Of a DNA stretch of 64,000 nucleotides, positions 16,696 through 25,458 are shown piece after piece. The stretch comes from Christiangramia salexigens (GTDB lineage: Bacteria > Bacteroidota > Bacteroidia > Flavobacteriales > Flavobacteriaceae): positions 964,501 to 1,028,500 of the forward strand of contig NZ_CP018153.1 of the NCBI RefSeq assembly GCF_001889005.1, written 5' to 3'. A program made the translations under genes and the position numbers. Every line of letters starts with the position of its first letter. Position 1 is the stretch's first letter. The notes beneath the pieces are model-generated. The model was not told the DNA's origin. It made no database searches and saw only the letters and a program-made list of their open reading frames with translations.

Positions 16696-17019
16696 ATGAG
16701 CTCAACCGTTCCTGGAAAAACCACGGCTATTGTAGCCTATATTACCATTATCGGGACTATCATTGCTTATTTCATTAATCTCGAACCTAAGGATAGTTTC
16801 GCAAGTTTCCATATAAGACAGGCATTTGGGATTCATATTACGTTTTATTTGATCGGTGCTATAATGGGCTTGTTTGATAGTGGACTTATTATTGGTGGAT
16901 TCTATATCTTCTTTATAGTTTTGTGGGCTTACGGATTAATTAATGCGATACAGGGTGAGACCAGAGAAGTTCCTTTATTGGGTCACCTATATCAAAAATG
17001 GTTTAGTACGATATCATAA
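16696..17019 (+). CDS. Small membrane protein, DUF4870-like
   Basis: Product of 107 residues with three or four predicted helices: TAIVAYITIIGTIIAYFINL near 10-28, IHITFYLIGAIMGLF near 48-63, and LIIGGFYIFFIVLWAYGLINAI near 65-88. The FHIRQAFGIHI motif between helices is typical of the DUF4870/Tic20-like families. Function unknown. Its stop and the next start share one base (TAATG), so translation is likely coupled with the hydrolase. Confidence 0.75.
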   Translation: MSSTVPGKTTAIVAYITIIGTIIAYFINLEPKDSFASFHIRQAFGIHITFYLIGAIMGLFDSGLIIGGFYIFFIVLWAYGLINAIQGETREVPLLGHLYQKWFSTIS

Positions 17020-17675
17020 TGAGTAAAGAATTTTCCCTGCAACACATAATAAGAAAACCTAAAACTGAAATTGCCAAAGCACCTGTTCTTATCTTGCTTC
17101 ATGGTTACGGAAGTGATGAGAACGACCTGTTCTCTTTTGCCGAAGAATTGCCGGACGAGCTTTTCATTATTTCGGCAAAGGCTCCATATTCTATGCAACC
17201 TTATGGGAATGCGTGGTATGCGATCCATTGGGATAATAACGATGGTAAGTTCAGTGATGATGTACAGGCCATAACGTCCAGAGAGACCATAAAAGATTTT
17301 ATCGATGAGATCATTTATAACTATCCGGTTGATGCAGATAACATCAATCTTCTTGGGTTTAGTCAGGGAAGTATCTTAAGCTATTCAGTGGCACTCTCCT
17401 ATCCTGAAAAAGTGAAAAATGTGATCGCGCTAAGTGGTTATGTAAATGAAGGTATCCTGAAAAAGGATTATGCCTCCAATGATTTTTCAAAGCTTAAATT
17501 CTATTGCTCTCATGGATCTGTAGACCAGGTGATCCCGGTAGATTGGGCAAGAAAATCGAAACCTTTCCTTGATGCTCTGAACATCGAGAACTCCTATTCA
17601 GAATTTCCTGTGGGTCATGGAGTGGCACCTCAGAATTTCTATGAGTTCAGGGAATGGTTAAAGCAAAGGATCTAA
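17019..17675 (+). CDS. Alpha/beta hydrolase, phospholipase/carboxylesterase family
   Basis: Cytoplasmic serine hydrolase of 218 residues in the carboxylesterase (YpfH/EstB-like) family. The oxyanion region is LLHGYGSDEND; the nucleophile serine lies in GFSQGS near residue 117; the acid is in HGSVDQVIPVDWA; and the histidine in PVGHGVAPQNF. No signal peptide. Such enzymes cleave short acyl esters or lysophospholipids, and the true substrate is not indicated. It is the last gene of the co-directional run starting at 13516; its 3' end overlaps the convergent gene by four bases. Confidence 0.9.
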   Translation: MSKEFSLQHIIRKPKTEIAKAPVLILLHGYGSDENDLFSFAEELPDELFIISAKAPYSMQPYGNAWYAIHWDNNDGKFSDDVQAITSRETIKDFIDEIIYNYPVDADNINLLGFSQGSILSYSVALSYPEKVKNVIALSGYVNEGILKKDYASNDFSKLKFYCSHGSVDQVIPVDWARKSKPFLDALNIENSYSEFPVGHGVAPQNFYEFREWLKQRI

Positions 17676-18166
17676 TATAACGGGTACAAAAAAGACTTTT
17701 CTGGGAAGAACTGAATTTCTCCGCTTTCGCTAACCTCATACGTAAGGAATACTTCTCCCCAGTATGTACCGTCAGTGAAATCGGCGATGATCCATTTATG
17801 GTTTAAAACTTTGATCTTATTGATCTGCATCTTCCCTTCCATTCCTGCCTGAGGGACCAGAGGGTTATCTGAATCTGCCTTATTTTTCCCAATGATTTCT
17901 TCTTCTATTCTGTTGATCAGATTTTCCGTTTCAATACCTTTATTTTCGAAATAGGTAATAGCATCTTCATTATTTTGAAGATTAAAATAATCATCAGTGG
18001 ACTTATCTTTCAGCATTTCAAGCTCCGCTTCGGTTTGCTGTAATTGACTTTCCAGACTTTCTATATTTTGCTGTTTAGCATCCAGAATACGCTTATCATT
18101 TACATAGATGAAAATGGTAAAAAGTAAAGTAAATATAAAAAGGTACATCAAGATTTTACTGCGCAT
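17672..18166 (-). CDS. One-helix membrane protein with coiled coil
   Basis: Product of 164 residues. An N-terminal helix (ILMYLFIFTLLFTIFIYV, about 4-21) is followed by a predicted coiled coil near 28-65 (KQQNIESLESQLQQTEAELEMLKDK) and a C-terminal globular part with alternating beta pattern (HKWIIADFTDGTYWGEVFLTYEVSE). The helix probably anchors it in the inner membrane with the rest in the periplasm. I know similar flavobacterial proteins annotated as hydrolase, but no hydrolase motif is visible. It lies one base downstream of the metallo-hydrolase gene on the same strand. Confidence 0.65.
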   Translation of the reverse strand: MRSKILMYLFIFTLLFTIFIYVNDKRILDAKQQNIESLESQLQQTEAELEMLKDKSTDDYFNLQNNEDAITYFENKGIETENLINRIEEEIIGKNKADSDNPLVPQAGMEGKMQINKIKVLNHKWIIADFTDGTYWGEVFLTYEVSESGEIQFFPEKSFLYPLY

Positions 18167-18167
18167 T

Positions 18168-18929
18168 CTAAACTTCTATTTTAAGATTATCATAAGCCAA
18201 ATGTATATTTGGCGGTAATTGTTGTTCTATTTCATCGTGAAAACCCATCATATGACTTATATGAGTGAGATAAGCGGTTCTGGGTTTCACCCTCCCAATG
18301 AATTCCAAAGCTTCTTCAAGATTTAGATGTGAATGATGCGGTTCAATTCTTAAGGCACTGATCACAAGAACCTTTAGATCACTAAGCTTTTGTACTTCTT
18401 CATCTTCAATAGACTTCAAGTCTGTTAGATAAGCAAAATCTTCCAGCCGGAAACCAAAGACCTGTAAACGGTTATGCATGAAATTCACAGGAGTCACGGT
18501 GAGCCCATGAAAAGAAAAGGGTTTATTCTCTATGCGATTTTCCTTCACTCCCGGTGCTCCCGGATATTTATTCTCGGTAACAAAGATGTAATCAAACCGT
18601 TTGCGAAGCGCTTTAAGCACTCTTTCGTGAGCATAGACGGGTATATCTCCCTGCTTAAAAAAAAAGGGTCTAATATCGTCTAAACCGGCTGTATGGTCAT
18701 TATGCTCATGCGTATAAAAAATGGCATCCAGCCTTTTCACATTATTCGCGAGCATTTGCTGACGAAAATCCGGACCACAATCAATTAGAATATTATAATT
18801 ATTCCAGGTGATCATTACCGAAACCCTTAATCGTTTATCTTTTGGATTATCGCTAAGACATACCGGATGATCACTTCCTATGATTGGAATCCCCTGAGAT
18901 GTGCCTGTTCCTAAAAACCTTACTTCCAA
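18168..18929 (-). CDS. Metallo-beta-lactamase-fold hydrolase, PhnP-like
   Basis: Product of 253 residues with the metal-binding signature FYTHEHNDHTAGLDDI (HxHxDH) near residue 75, the N-terminal GTGTSQGIP, an early IDCGPDFR, and later histidines in VINFMHNRLQV-like (NFMHNRL), LRIEPHHSHL and YLTHISHMMG. This pattern is that of the PhnP/YycJ-like phosphodiesterases that act on cyclic phosphates or lipoate-type substrates. No phosphonate gene cluster is nearby, so the physiological substrate is unknown. The start at 18929 lies about 100 bases from the divergent gene at 19032. Confidence 0.88.
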   Translation of the reverse strand: MEVRFLGTGTSQGIPIIGSDHPVCLSDNPKDKRLRVSVMITWNNYNILIDCGPDFRQQMLANNVKRLDAIFYTHEHNDHTAGLDDIRPFFFKQGDIPVYAHERVLKALRKRFDYIFVTENKYPGAPGVKENRIENKPFSFHGLTVTPVNFMHNRLQVFGFRLEDFAYLTDLKSIEDEEVQKLSDLKVLVISALRIEPHHSHLNLEEALEFIGRVKPRTAYLTHISHMMGFHDEIEQQLPPNIHLAYDNLKIEV

Positions 18930-18965
18930 ACGCTGTAAATTTTAGAACAAAAGTAATTATATTTT

Positions 18966-18995
18966 TTTGTATGCCTACCGCTTTTAGTACTTTTG
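18966..18995 (+). promoter_or_regulatory. Consensus Bacteroidota promoter
   Basis: TTTG at 18966-18969, an 18-base spacer and TACTTTTG at 18988-18995 match TTTG-N17/19-TAnnTTTG exactly. The expected transcript starts near 18999-19000, leaving a leader of about 32 bases with the purine-rich AAAGAGAGA before the ATG at 19032. Confidence 0.7.
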
Positions 18996-19031
18996 AAGTA
19001 CACAAAAGAATATTGATTTAAAAGAGAGATT

Positions 19032-20495
19032 ATGCCAATTACCATAATGGGCGATAAGGAATTTGAAAATGTTCCTTCTATAAACAGCAAAGCGCTGCGC
19101 ATTAATTTAAATGAAAATATCTACGGGACGTTTTCTGAAATTGGTGCTGGTCAGGAAACGGTTAGGAATTTCTTCCGGGCTGGTGGTGCTTCGGGAACTA
19201 TAGCGAAAGCAATGAGTGCCTATGATAAGGATTTTAGTGATGCCATTTATGGAGTTGAAAGTGATCGTAGATACGTTACAGAAGCCAGGCTTAAAAAAAT
19301 GTTATCTCACGAAACCAATCTTATAGAGGAAAGAATTTCGAGAGATAAGCATCCTAATAAGTTATTCTTTACCTATGCCAATACTGTGGCTACTATAGAT
19401 TTCGCTAAGAAATATAAAGGACATGGTTGGGTAGGTATCCGTTATCAGGTAGATCCTAATGAGGACTACAATGAAATTCTGCTTCACGTACGTTTTCATG
19501 AAAATGATGCGAGACACCAACAAAACACCCTGGGAATATTAGGAGTTAACCTCATTTATGGCGCTTATTATAAACACGATAATCCTAAAAAATTACTTAG
19601 GTATCTATATGACCATATAGATAAGGATCAGATAGAGATAGACACCATCAACTTCTCAGGTCCAAGATTTGAAAAAGTGGATAACCGTTTGATGAGTCTC
19701 CAACTAGTTAAAAATGGAATGACGGAAGCAGTTATGTTTGGTCCCGATGGGAATAACGTACTGCCTGCTAAAATTCTTTATAAAAAGAACATTCTTGCAC
19801 TTCGCGGAAGTTTTAGACCGGTGACTAAGGTCAATATGGACATGTATGAGCAATCTAAAGAACTTTTCTTTAAGGAAAGTAAGGTTTCTGAAGAGAATAC
19901 AGAGATCATCTTCGAGATCACACTTTCTAACCTGCGTGCTGAAGGAGAGATCGACGAGAGAGACTTTATGGACCGTGCAGAGCTTTTATGCTCTTTAGGA
20001 CAAACGGTAATGATCTCGAATTTCCAGGAGTATTATCGTGTGGTGGAATATTTCTCCCGCTACTCTAAACAGAGAATGGGACTAACTATGGGAGTAAACA
20101 ACCTGGTTGATGTATTCGATGAGAAATACTACCGTCATTTAAGTGGGGGTATCCTTGAGGCTTTTGGAAAACTATTCTTTAAAGATCTTAAAGTGTATTT
20201 ATACCCACTTAGAGATTCTGAAACCGGAGAGCTTACTACAAGTGAAAACCTTAAAGTACACCCACGTATGAAGGAACTTTATAAGTTCTTTAAGTATAAT
20301 GGAAGGGTTGAGGATATTACCAATTATAATCCGGATATCCTTGATGTATATTCAAGAGAGGTGTTAAAGATGATCAGCGAAGGTGAAGATGGATGGGAAC
20401 AAATGTTGCCAGACAAAACCACTAAGATGATTAAAGAACAGAATCTTTTTCATTATAAGGAAAACAAGAAAAAGGCTAAGACCGAAGAAGTTTAG
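19032..20495 (+). CDS. Conserved protein of unknown function, 487 aa
   Basis: Soluble product of 487 residues without signal peptide or helix segments, so cytoplasmic. I recognise it as a protein widely conserved in Bacteroidota, but not its function. Similar proteins carry labels such as TonB-dependent receptor or nicotinate-mononucleotide adenylyltransferase; neither fits, because there is no export signal, no barrel and no HxGH motif. Visible conserved-looking stretches are FFRAGGASGTIAKAMSAYDK, LFFTYANTVATIDFAKKYKG, GWVGIRYQ, RFHENDARHQQNTLGILGVN and RYSKQRMGLTMGVNNLVDVF. The C-terminus is Lys-rich. It has a strong own promoter and its own terminator, so it is a monocistronic gene. Confidence 0.8.
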   Translation: MPITIMGDKEFENVPSINSKALRINLNENIYGTFSEIGAGQETVRNFFRAGGASGTIAKAMSAYDKDFSDAIYGVESDRRYVTEARLKKMLSHETNLIEERISRDKHPNKLFFTYANTVATIDFAKKYKGHGWVGIRYQVDPNEDYNEILLHVRFHENDARHQQNTLGILGVNLIYGAYYKHDNPKKLLRYLYDHIDKDQIEIDTINFSGPRFEKVDNRLMSLQLVKNGMTEAVMFGPDGNNVLPAKILYKKNILALRGSFRPVTKVNMDMYEQSKELFFKESKVSEENTEIIFEITLSNLRAEGEIDERDFMDRAELLCSLGQTVMISNFQEYYRVVEYFSRYSKQRMGLTMGVNNLVDVFDEKYYRHLSGGILEAFGKLFFKDLKVYLYPLRDSETGELTTSENLKVHPRMKELYKFFKYNGRVEDITNYNPDILDVYSREVLKMISEGEDGWEQMLPDKTTKMIKEQNLFHYKENKKKAKTEEV

Positions 20496-20514
20496 GTTTT
20501 AGATTACTATATAT

Positions 20515-20547
20515 AAAAAAAGCTGTTCCAAAAGAACAGCTTTTTTT
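20515..20547. terminator. Bidirectional Rho-independent terminator
   Basis: AAAAAAAGCTGTTC, a CAAAA loop and GAACAGCTTTTTTT form a perfect hairpin with A/T tails on both sides. It lies between the convergent 487-residue gene and murA and can end both. Confidence 0.9.
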
Positions 20548-20566
20548 ATTGAATATATTTCTATTA

Positions 20567-21880
20567 TTAGTCTATTCGGGTAATTCTTGCTCCGATAGCT
20601 TTTAAACGTGCTTCTATATTTTCATAACCACGATCTATTTGCTCAATATTATGGATCGTAGAAGTTCCTTTAGCAGACAGAGCCGCGATCAATAACGAGA
20701 TTCCTGCTCTAATATCAGGTGAGGTCATAGTGGTCGCTTTTAATTGAGATTTAAAGTCATGACCTATTACAGTTGCCCGGTGCGGGTCACATAGAATGAT
20801 TTTAGCACCCATATCTATTAGCTTATCCACAAAGAATAATCTGCTTTCAAACATTTTCTGATGAATAAGAACACTCCCCCTGGCCTGTGTTGCAATTACA
20901 AGCATAATACTTAAAAGATCTGGTGTAAAACCTGGCCACGGTGCATCACTAATGTTCATGATAGAACCATCAATAAAACTCTGCACCTCATAACCCTCTG
21001 TATGGGCGGGAATATAAATATCATCACCCTTTTTTTCCAGCTGAATTCCCAGTTTTCTAAAAGTTGTTGGAATAATACCCAACATATCCCAGTTTACATT
21101 TTTTATAGTGATCTCACTCTGTGTCATAGCCGCAAGGCCAATCCAGGAACCGATCTCGATCATATCTGGAAGTATCCTATGTTCGCAACCTCCAAGTTTT
21201 TCTACCCCTTCAATTTCCAGAAGGTTAGACCCTACTCCGCTTATTTTAGCCCCCATGGAGTTAAGCATTTTGCATAACTGCTGAAGGTATGGTTCACATG
21301 CGGCATTATAGATTGTAGTGGTTCCTTTTGCAAAGACAGCCGCCATTACAATATTGGCAGTCCCTGTTACCGAAGCTTCTTCCAGTAACATGAAATCCCC
21401 TTTTAAACCATTTGGAGCTTCAACTCCGTAAAATCTTTCTTCTTTACTGTATCTGAAATCCGCACCCAGTTTCATAAAACCTTCAAAATGCGTATCCAGT
21501 CTTCTTCTTCCGATCTTATCACCACCGGGCTTAGGAATAAATCCTTTTCCAAACCTACCCAACAAAGGCCCCACGATCATTATAGAACCACGAAGTCCTC
21601 CCCCGTCGGTTTTAAATTGTTCGCTTGCCAGATAATCCATGTCCAGATTATCGCTTTGAAAACTATAGCTACCCGGTCCAAGCTTCTCGGTTTTAACCCC
21701 AAGATTTTTTAGAAGATTTATAAGTTTATTTACGTCAAGTATATCAGGAATGTTATGTATTGTAACTTTTTCATCGGTTAACAATACTGCACATAGAATT
21801 TGCAGTGCTTCGTTTTTCGCTCCCTGAGGCTGTATCTCCCCACTTAAACGATGCCCGCCTTCAATTTGAAAAGTTCCCAT
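20567..21880 (-). CDS. murA: UDP-GlcNAc 1-carboxyvinyltransferase with Asp in place of Cys
   Basis: First committed step of peptidoglycan synthesis: transfers enolpyruvate from PEP to UDP-N-acetylglucosamine. The 437 residues span the two EPSP-synthase-like domains. Lys22 and Asn23 (GAKNEAL) are the conserved substrate-binding pair. The flexible loop reads KPGGDKIGRRRLDTH, with Asp121 where E. coli has Cys115, the residue alkylated by fosfomycin. Enzymes with this change (known in mycobacteria, chlamydiae and Borrelia) stay active and are insensitive to that drug. The downstream DUF4290 gene starts upstream in the transcript: its stop is 15 bases before the murA start. Confidence 0.96.
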   Translation of the reverse strand: MGTFQIEGGHRLSGEIQPQGAKNEALQILCAVLLTDEKVTIHNIPDILDVNKLINLLKNLGVKTEKLGPGSYSFQSDNLDMDYLASEQFKTDGGGLRGSIMIVGPLLGRFGKGFIPKPGGDKIGRRRLDTHFEGFMKLGADFRYSKEERFYGVEAPNGLKGDFMLLEEASVTGTANIVMAAVFAKGTTTIYNAACEPYLQQLCKMLNSMGAKISGVGSNLLEIEGVEKLGGCEHRILPDMIEIGSWIGLAAMTQSEITIKNVNWDMLGIIPTTFRKLGIQLEKKGDDIYIPAHTEGYEVQSFIDGSIMNISDAPWPGFTPDLLSIMLVIATQARGSVLIHQKMFESRLFFVDKLIDMGAKIILCDPHRATVIGHDFKSQLKATTMTSPDIRAGISLLIAALSAKGTSTIHNIEQIDRGYENIEARLKAIGARITRID

Positions 21881-21895
21881 TAAGATTTATAGAAT

Positions 21896-22537
21896 TTAGT
21901 GGCGTTTACGGCCTCCTTTACGACCGTTTTTCTTTGGATTTTTGGAGTATTTCTTTTTAGCTGGTCCACCTTTGATAAGATCTGAAGCCTGACTCAGGTC
22001 TTCATCTGTATTTTTTAGATTTATTTTACCATGGCTAAGGTCCTTTAAATGATCAAATATCACTACATCATCTACAGAATCCCTATTCCAGTTCAAATAA
22101 GATTTCTTCATATGATTCGCGATGCTTAGAACAAGGGCATCTTTGAGATCGCCTTCCTCCCAGTCCTTTGCTTCATCGATCATTTTTTTAATGTTGTTCC
22201 CGTAGAAACGATACTTCGGATTATTTTCAGGATAATCCAGCATATCAGGCCTTTCGGCAAGCATTTCCCTGGTTGGTTTAGGGAAAGGAGACTCTACATC
22301 CAATTTAAAATCACTAATGATAAATAGCTGATCCCAAAGTTTATGCTGAAAATCAGGTACGTCACGAAGATGAGGATTCATATTACCCATTACTGCGATA
22401 ATAGAATTTGCGACCTTATTTCTTTCCTTATCATCTTCAATACTAACGGCATGCTCTACCATTTTTTGAAGATGTCGGCCATATTCAGGAATTATCAATT
22501 TACTCCGTTCAGAGTTATATTCTAATGCGTTTGTCAA
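21896..22537 (-). CDS. DUF4290 family protein
   Basis: Product of 213 residues, a Bacteroidota-specific family of unknown function. The sequence is mostly helical and charged (YNSERSKLIIPEYGRHLQKM; HLRDVPDFQHKLWDQLFIISDF; PKYRFYGNNIKKMI) and ends in a strongly basic tail, KKYSKNPKKNGRKGGRKRH, that could bind nucleic acid. It is cytoplasmic by lack of signal or helices. It lies 15 bases upstream of murA in the same direction, an arrangement that suggests co-transcription and perhaps a link to envelope growth, although this is inference. Confidence 0.85.
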   Translation of the reverse strand: MTNALEYNSERSKLIIPEYGRHLQKMVEHAVSIEDDKERNKVANSIIAVMGNMNPHLRDVPDFQHKLWDQLFIISDFKLDVESPFPKPTREMLAERPDMLDYPENNPKYRFYGNNIKKMIDEAKDWEEGDLKDALVLSIANHMKKSYLNWNRDSVDDVVIFDHLKDLSHGKINLKNTDEDLSQASDLIKGGPAKKKYSKNPKKNGRKGGRKRH

Positions 22538-22640
22538 AATTGAAATTTAATTTGGTAAAGTTACTTGAAGTTTCCTCCTGCGTGCAAAATACTAAATATT
22601 ACCGAAGAACTGCAAAATTTGCTTTGTATTTATTAAAGTA

Positions 22641-22934
22641 TTATAGCGAGATCACGCCGTCTACCTTATCTGCAACCTCTTTGTATTTCTCGATCACAGC
22701 ATCCGGATTTTTCATTCTCACATTGATGGAAACACTTGTATATTTTCCCTTTTTGGATTGCTTAGTCTTTATAACAGCGCCAGTATTATCAAAAATATCT
22801 TCCACCTCTTTTATTTTCCCTCCTTTAGTAGGCACAATAAATTTATAAAGATACTCTGAAGGCCACATGGCCGTATCCTGTAATTGCTTTTTAAGTTTTG
22901 CGTAAAATTCTTCTTTATTATTGGATTCACTCAT
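22641..22934 (-). CDS. DUF493 (YbeD-like) family protein
   Basis: Product of 97 residues from the ATG at 22934 (MSESNNKEEF). An ATG at 22967 would add eleven residues with no family support. The sequence shows the small ACT-like ferredoxin fold of the DUF493 family: WPSEYLYKFIVPTKGGKIKEVEDIF and GKYTSVSINVRMKNPDAVIEKYKEV. E. coli YbeD is the best-known relative and its role is unsettled. The gap of 103 bases to the DUF4290 gene is AT-rich and holds nothing I recognise. Confidence 0.8.
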   Translation of the reverse strand: MSESNNKEEFYAKLKKQLQDTAMWPSEYLYKFIVPTKGGKIKEVEDIFDNTGAVIKTKQSKKGKYTSVSINVRMKNPDAVIEKYKEVADKVDGVISL

Positions 22935-23015
22935 AATAATTGCCTTCTTTTCGATGCAAAGATACAAGGATTGATCGCATTTTTATAATCAAATTCAATT
23001 GTCGAAATTTGCCAT

Positions 23016-23549
23016 GTGAAAACTAGAAAAATTGTTATAACCGGCGGTCCGGGAACCGGAAAATCTTCGATTATTTATAATCTTGAAGAAAAGGGTCAAA
23101 AATGCCTTCATGAAATATCCCGGCAGGTAACCTTAGAGGCTCAAAAAGAGGGAATTGATCAATTATTTCTTGAGAAACCGCTTCTATTCAGTCAGAAATT
23201 ACTTGAAGGCAGATTAAATCAATATCACGAAGCTAAAGAATTTGAATCGGACCATGTTTTTATAGACAGAGGTTTACCCGATGTGCTGGCCTATATGGAG
23301 TATTTCAATACAGACTATCCCCAATTGTTCCATGAAACCTGTGAAGAATATCGCTACGACCACATATTTATTCTTCCTCCCTGGCAGGAGATCTATACAA
23401 GTGACAATGAACGCTACGAGAGTTTTGAAGAAGCCTTAAAAATTTCGTCTTATCTTTATTCTACCTACAGAAAATACGGCTACGAGCCAATCGAGGTTCC
23501 AAAACTTGGTATAGCAGAACGTACCGATTTTATTTTAAGCAAGATTTAG
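23016..23549 (+). CDS. P-loop NTPase, AAA_28/NadR-kinase-like
   Basis: Product of 177 residues starting at GTG 23016; the ATG two bases upstream is in another frame and stops at once. The P-loop is ITGGPGTGKSSI at about 8-19, followed by a small kinase-like fold with FIDRGLPDVLAYMEYF near 85-100 and YDHIFILPPWQEIYTSDNERY, typical of the AAA_28 group that resembles the kinase domain of NadR and thymidylate-kinase-like proteins. The phosphate acceptor is unknown. recQ begins seven bases after the stop, so the two are probably co-transcribed. Confidence 0.8.
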   Translation: MKTRKIVITGGPGTGKSSIIYNLEEKGQKCLHEISRQVTLEAQKEGIDQLFLEKPLLFSQKLLEGRLNQYHEAKEFESDHVFIDRGLPDVLAYMEYFNTDYPQLFHETCEEYRYDHIFILPPWQEIYTSDNERYESFEEALKISSYLYSTYRKYGYEPIEVPKLGIAERTDFILSKI

Positions 23550-23556
23550 AGGGAAT

Positions 23557-25458
23557 TTGCAGGAAGAGGCTTTAAACATATTAGAAAAATTCTGGGGCTA
23601 CCGGAATTTCAGGCCTCAGCAAATGGAGGTCATCCAGTCTATCCTCAACAAGAAGGATACGCTTACCTTGTTCCCCACGGGAGGAGGTAAATCCATATGT
23701 TTCCAGGTTCCTGCTCTTATGCAGGATGGGATATGCATAGTGGTGTCTCCGCTTATCTCCCTCATGGAAGATCAGGTAAATACACTCCAGCAGAAGAACA
23801 TCAAAGCGATGGCAATCACCGGAGGGATCTCTTATAATGATCTGGACCGGAATCTGGATAATTGCATTTTCGGGAATTTTAAATTTCTGTACCTATCACC
23901 GGAACGACTTCAGCAGGAACTCGTAAGAGAAAGATTGAAGCAGATGAATATCAACCTGCTTGTTGTAGACGAAGCTCACTGTATATCGCAATGGGGACAT
24001 GACTTCAGGCCCGCTTACCGGAATATTGCTGAAATAAGAAAATTCTTACCGGAGACCAGTATAGCTGCATTCACAGCTACAGCAACCCGAGATGTGGTTA
24101 AAGACATCTGTGAACAGCTGGAAATGGATGAACCAGAAGTTCATAAAAAATCTTTCCAGCGCTCTAACCTGGGATATCAGGTAATAAGGACCGAGGATAA
24201 ATACTTCAGATTACTGCAAATACTAAATTCCGAATCTGCTATTATCTATGTTAGAAGCCGGAACGCGACTCAGTCTATTTCAGAATTCTTGAACAAGAAT
24301 AATATCACTGCCGCCGCATATCATGGAGGACTTCAGAAAGAAGAGAAATCTGCAAGGTTTGAAAAATGGATGTCAAATAAGGTAAGCGTTATGGTAGCTA
24401 CTAACGCTTTTGGAATGGGGATTGACAAACCCGACGTAAGAACTGTGATCCATATGGACCTCCCGGAAAGCCTTGAAAGTTATTTCCAGGAAGCCGGAAG
24501 AGCCGGACGTGATACGAAACCGGCAAAGGCAATTATACTAACTAATGAAGGTGATATTCCGGTCTTAAAAAATCAGTTCTTAAATAATCTTCCCAGTGTG
24601 GAGGACATAAAACTGGTCTATAAAAAATTAAATGCCTATTTCAGGATAGCATTTGGAGAGGGAGAAAATACAGAATATGACTTTAATTTCGCTGATTTTT
24701 GTAACCAGTATCAATTCAATTCTCAAAAAACTTATAATGCTCTGCAATTACTGGATAGGTGCAGTATACTAAGGTTATCCCAGAACTATCAAAAAAAGAC
24801 TGAATTAAAGATCCTGCTTTCAGGAAGCCATCTTGATCATTTTTTGGATGATAATCCTAAATATTCTCAAATCTTGCGGCCTATCTTAAGGACCTATGGG
24901 GGCATTTTTGATAATCTTACATCCTTCAATTTAAGTACGATCTGTGAAAAATCCGGCTTGACTGATCAGAAGGTTTTATCATTACTGGAAGATCTGCACC
25001 AAAGAGAGATTATAGAATTTCATCTCGCAAAACATGACGCAAGTATAATATTTCTGGTTCCCAGGGAAGACAGTGCAACTATAAACCCGGTTGCCGGATT
25101 TATAAATCAATACAATACTTCAAAAAGAAAAAAAATAGAATCGGTACTGGAGTTTGTGACCAATGAAGAGGTTTGTAAGCAAATTCAATTACTTGGCTAT
25201 TTTGGGGAAACTGAACTTACAACCTGTAATAAGTGTTCGGTTTGTTTAAAGAAAACAGATGAGCCTTCTAAGGACGAAATGAATGAGATATATCTTAAGA
25301 TCATTAAGTTGCTTAGACCTGGCCAGATGGATTCACGTGAAATTATTTCACATCTTAATTATAACGAAAAAACAATACTGAAGGTTCTTGGTTTACTTTG
25401 CGAAAAGTCTATTCTTGAGCGTTCGGATAATAATAAATACAAAATTGCCAATAAATGA
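23557..25458 (+). CDS. recQ: RecQ-family ATP-dependent DNA helicase
   Basis: Superfamily 2 helicase that unwinds DNA 3'-to-5' in recombination and repair. It starts at TTG 23557 after a GAGGGAA purine stretch. Motifs in order: FRPQQMEVI, Walker A FPTGGGKSICFQVP, DEAH box VVDEAHCISQWGHDFRP, TATAT, and the motif VI region EAGRAGRD. The zinc-binding cysteines follow near residues 545-570 (VCKQ...TTCNKCSVC), then a winged-helix part. Length 633; I see no HRDC domain, so it is the shorter RecQ form. The stop overlaps the fmt start by four bases. Confidence 0.93.
   Translation: MQEEALNILEKFWGYRNFRPQQMEVIQSILNKKDTLTLFPTGGGKSICFQVPALMQDGICIVVSPLISLMEDQVNTLQQKNIKAMAITGGISYNDLDRNLDNCIFGNFKFLYLSPERLQQELVRERLKQMNINLLVVDEAHCISQWGHDFRPAYRNIAEIRKFLPETSIAAFTATATRDVVKDICEQLEMDEPEVHKKSFQRSNLGYQVIRTEDKYFRLLQILNSESAIIYVRSRNATQSISEFLNKNNITAAAYHGGLQKEEKSARFEKWMSNKVSVMVATNAFGMGIDKPDVRTVIHMDLPESLESYFQEAGRAGRDTKPAKAIILTNEGDIPVLKNQFLNNLPSVEDIKLVYKKLNAYFRIAFGEGENTEYDFNFADFCNQYQFNSQKTYNALQLLDRCSILRLSQNYQKKTELKILLSGSHLDHFLDDNPKYSQILRPILRTYGGIFDNLTSFNLSTICEKSGLTDQKVLSLLEDLHQREIIEFHLAKHDASIIFLVPREDSATINPVAGFINQYNTSKRKKIESVLEFVTNEEVCKQIQLLGYFGETELTTCNKCSVCLKKTDEPSKDEMNEIYLKIIKLLRPGQMDSREIISHLNYNEKTILKVLGLLCEKSILERSDNNKYKIANK

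Noticed and set aside
19032..20495. Annotation as TonB-dependent receptor or nicotinate-mononucleotide adenylyltransferase
   Set aside because: No signal peptide, no plug or barrel pattern and no HxGH nucleotidyltransferase motif.
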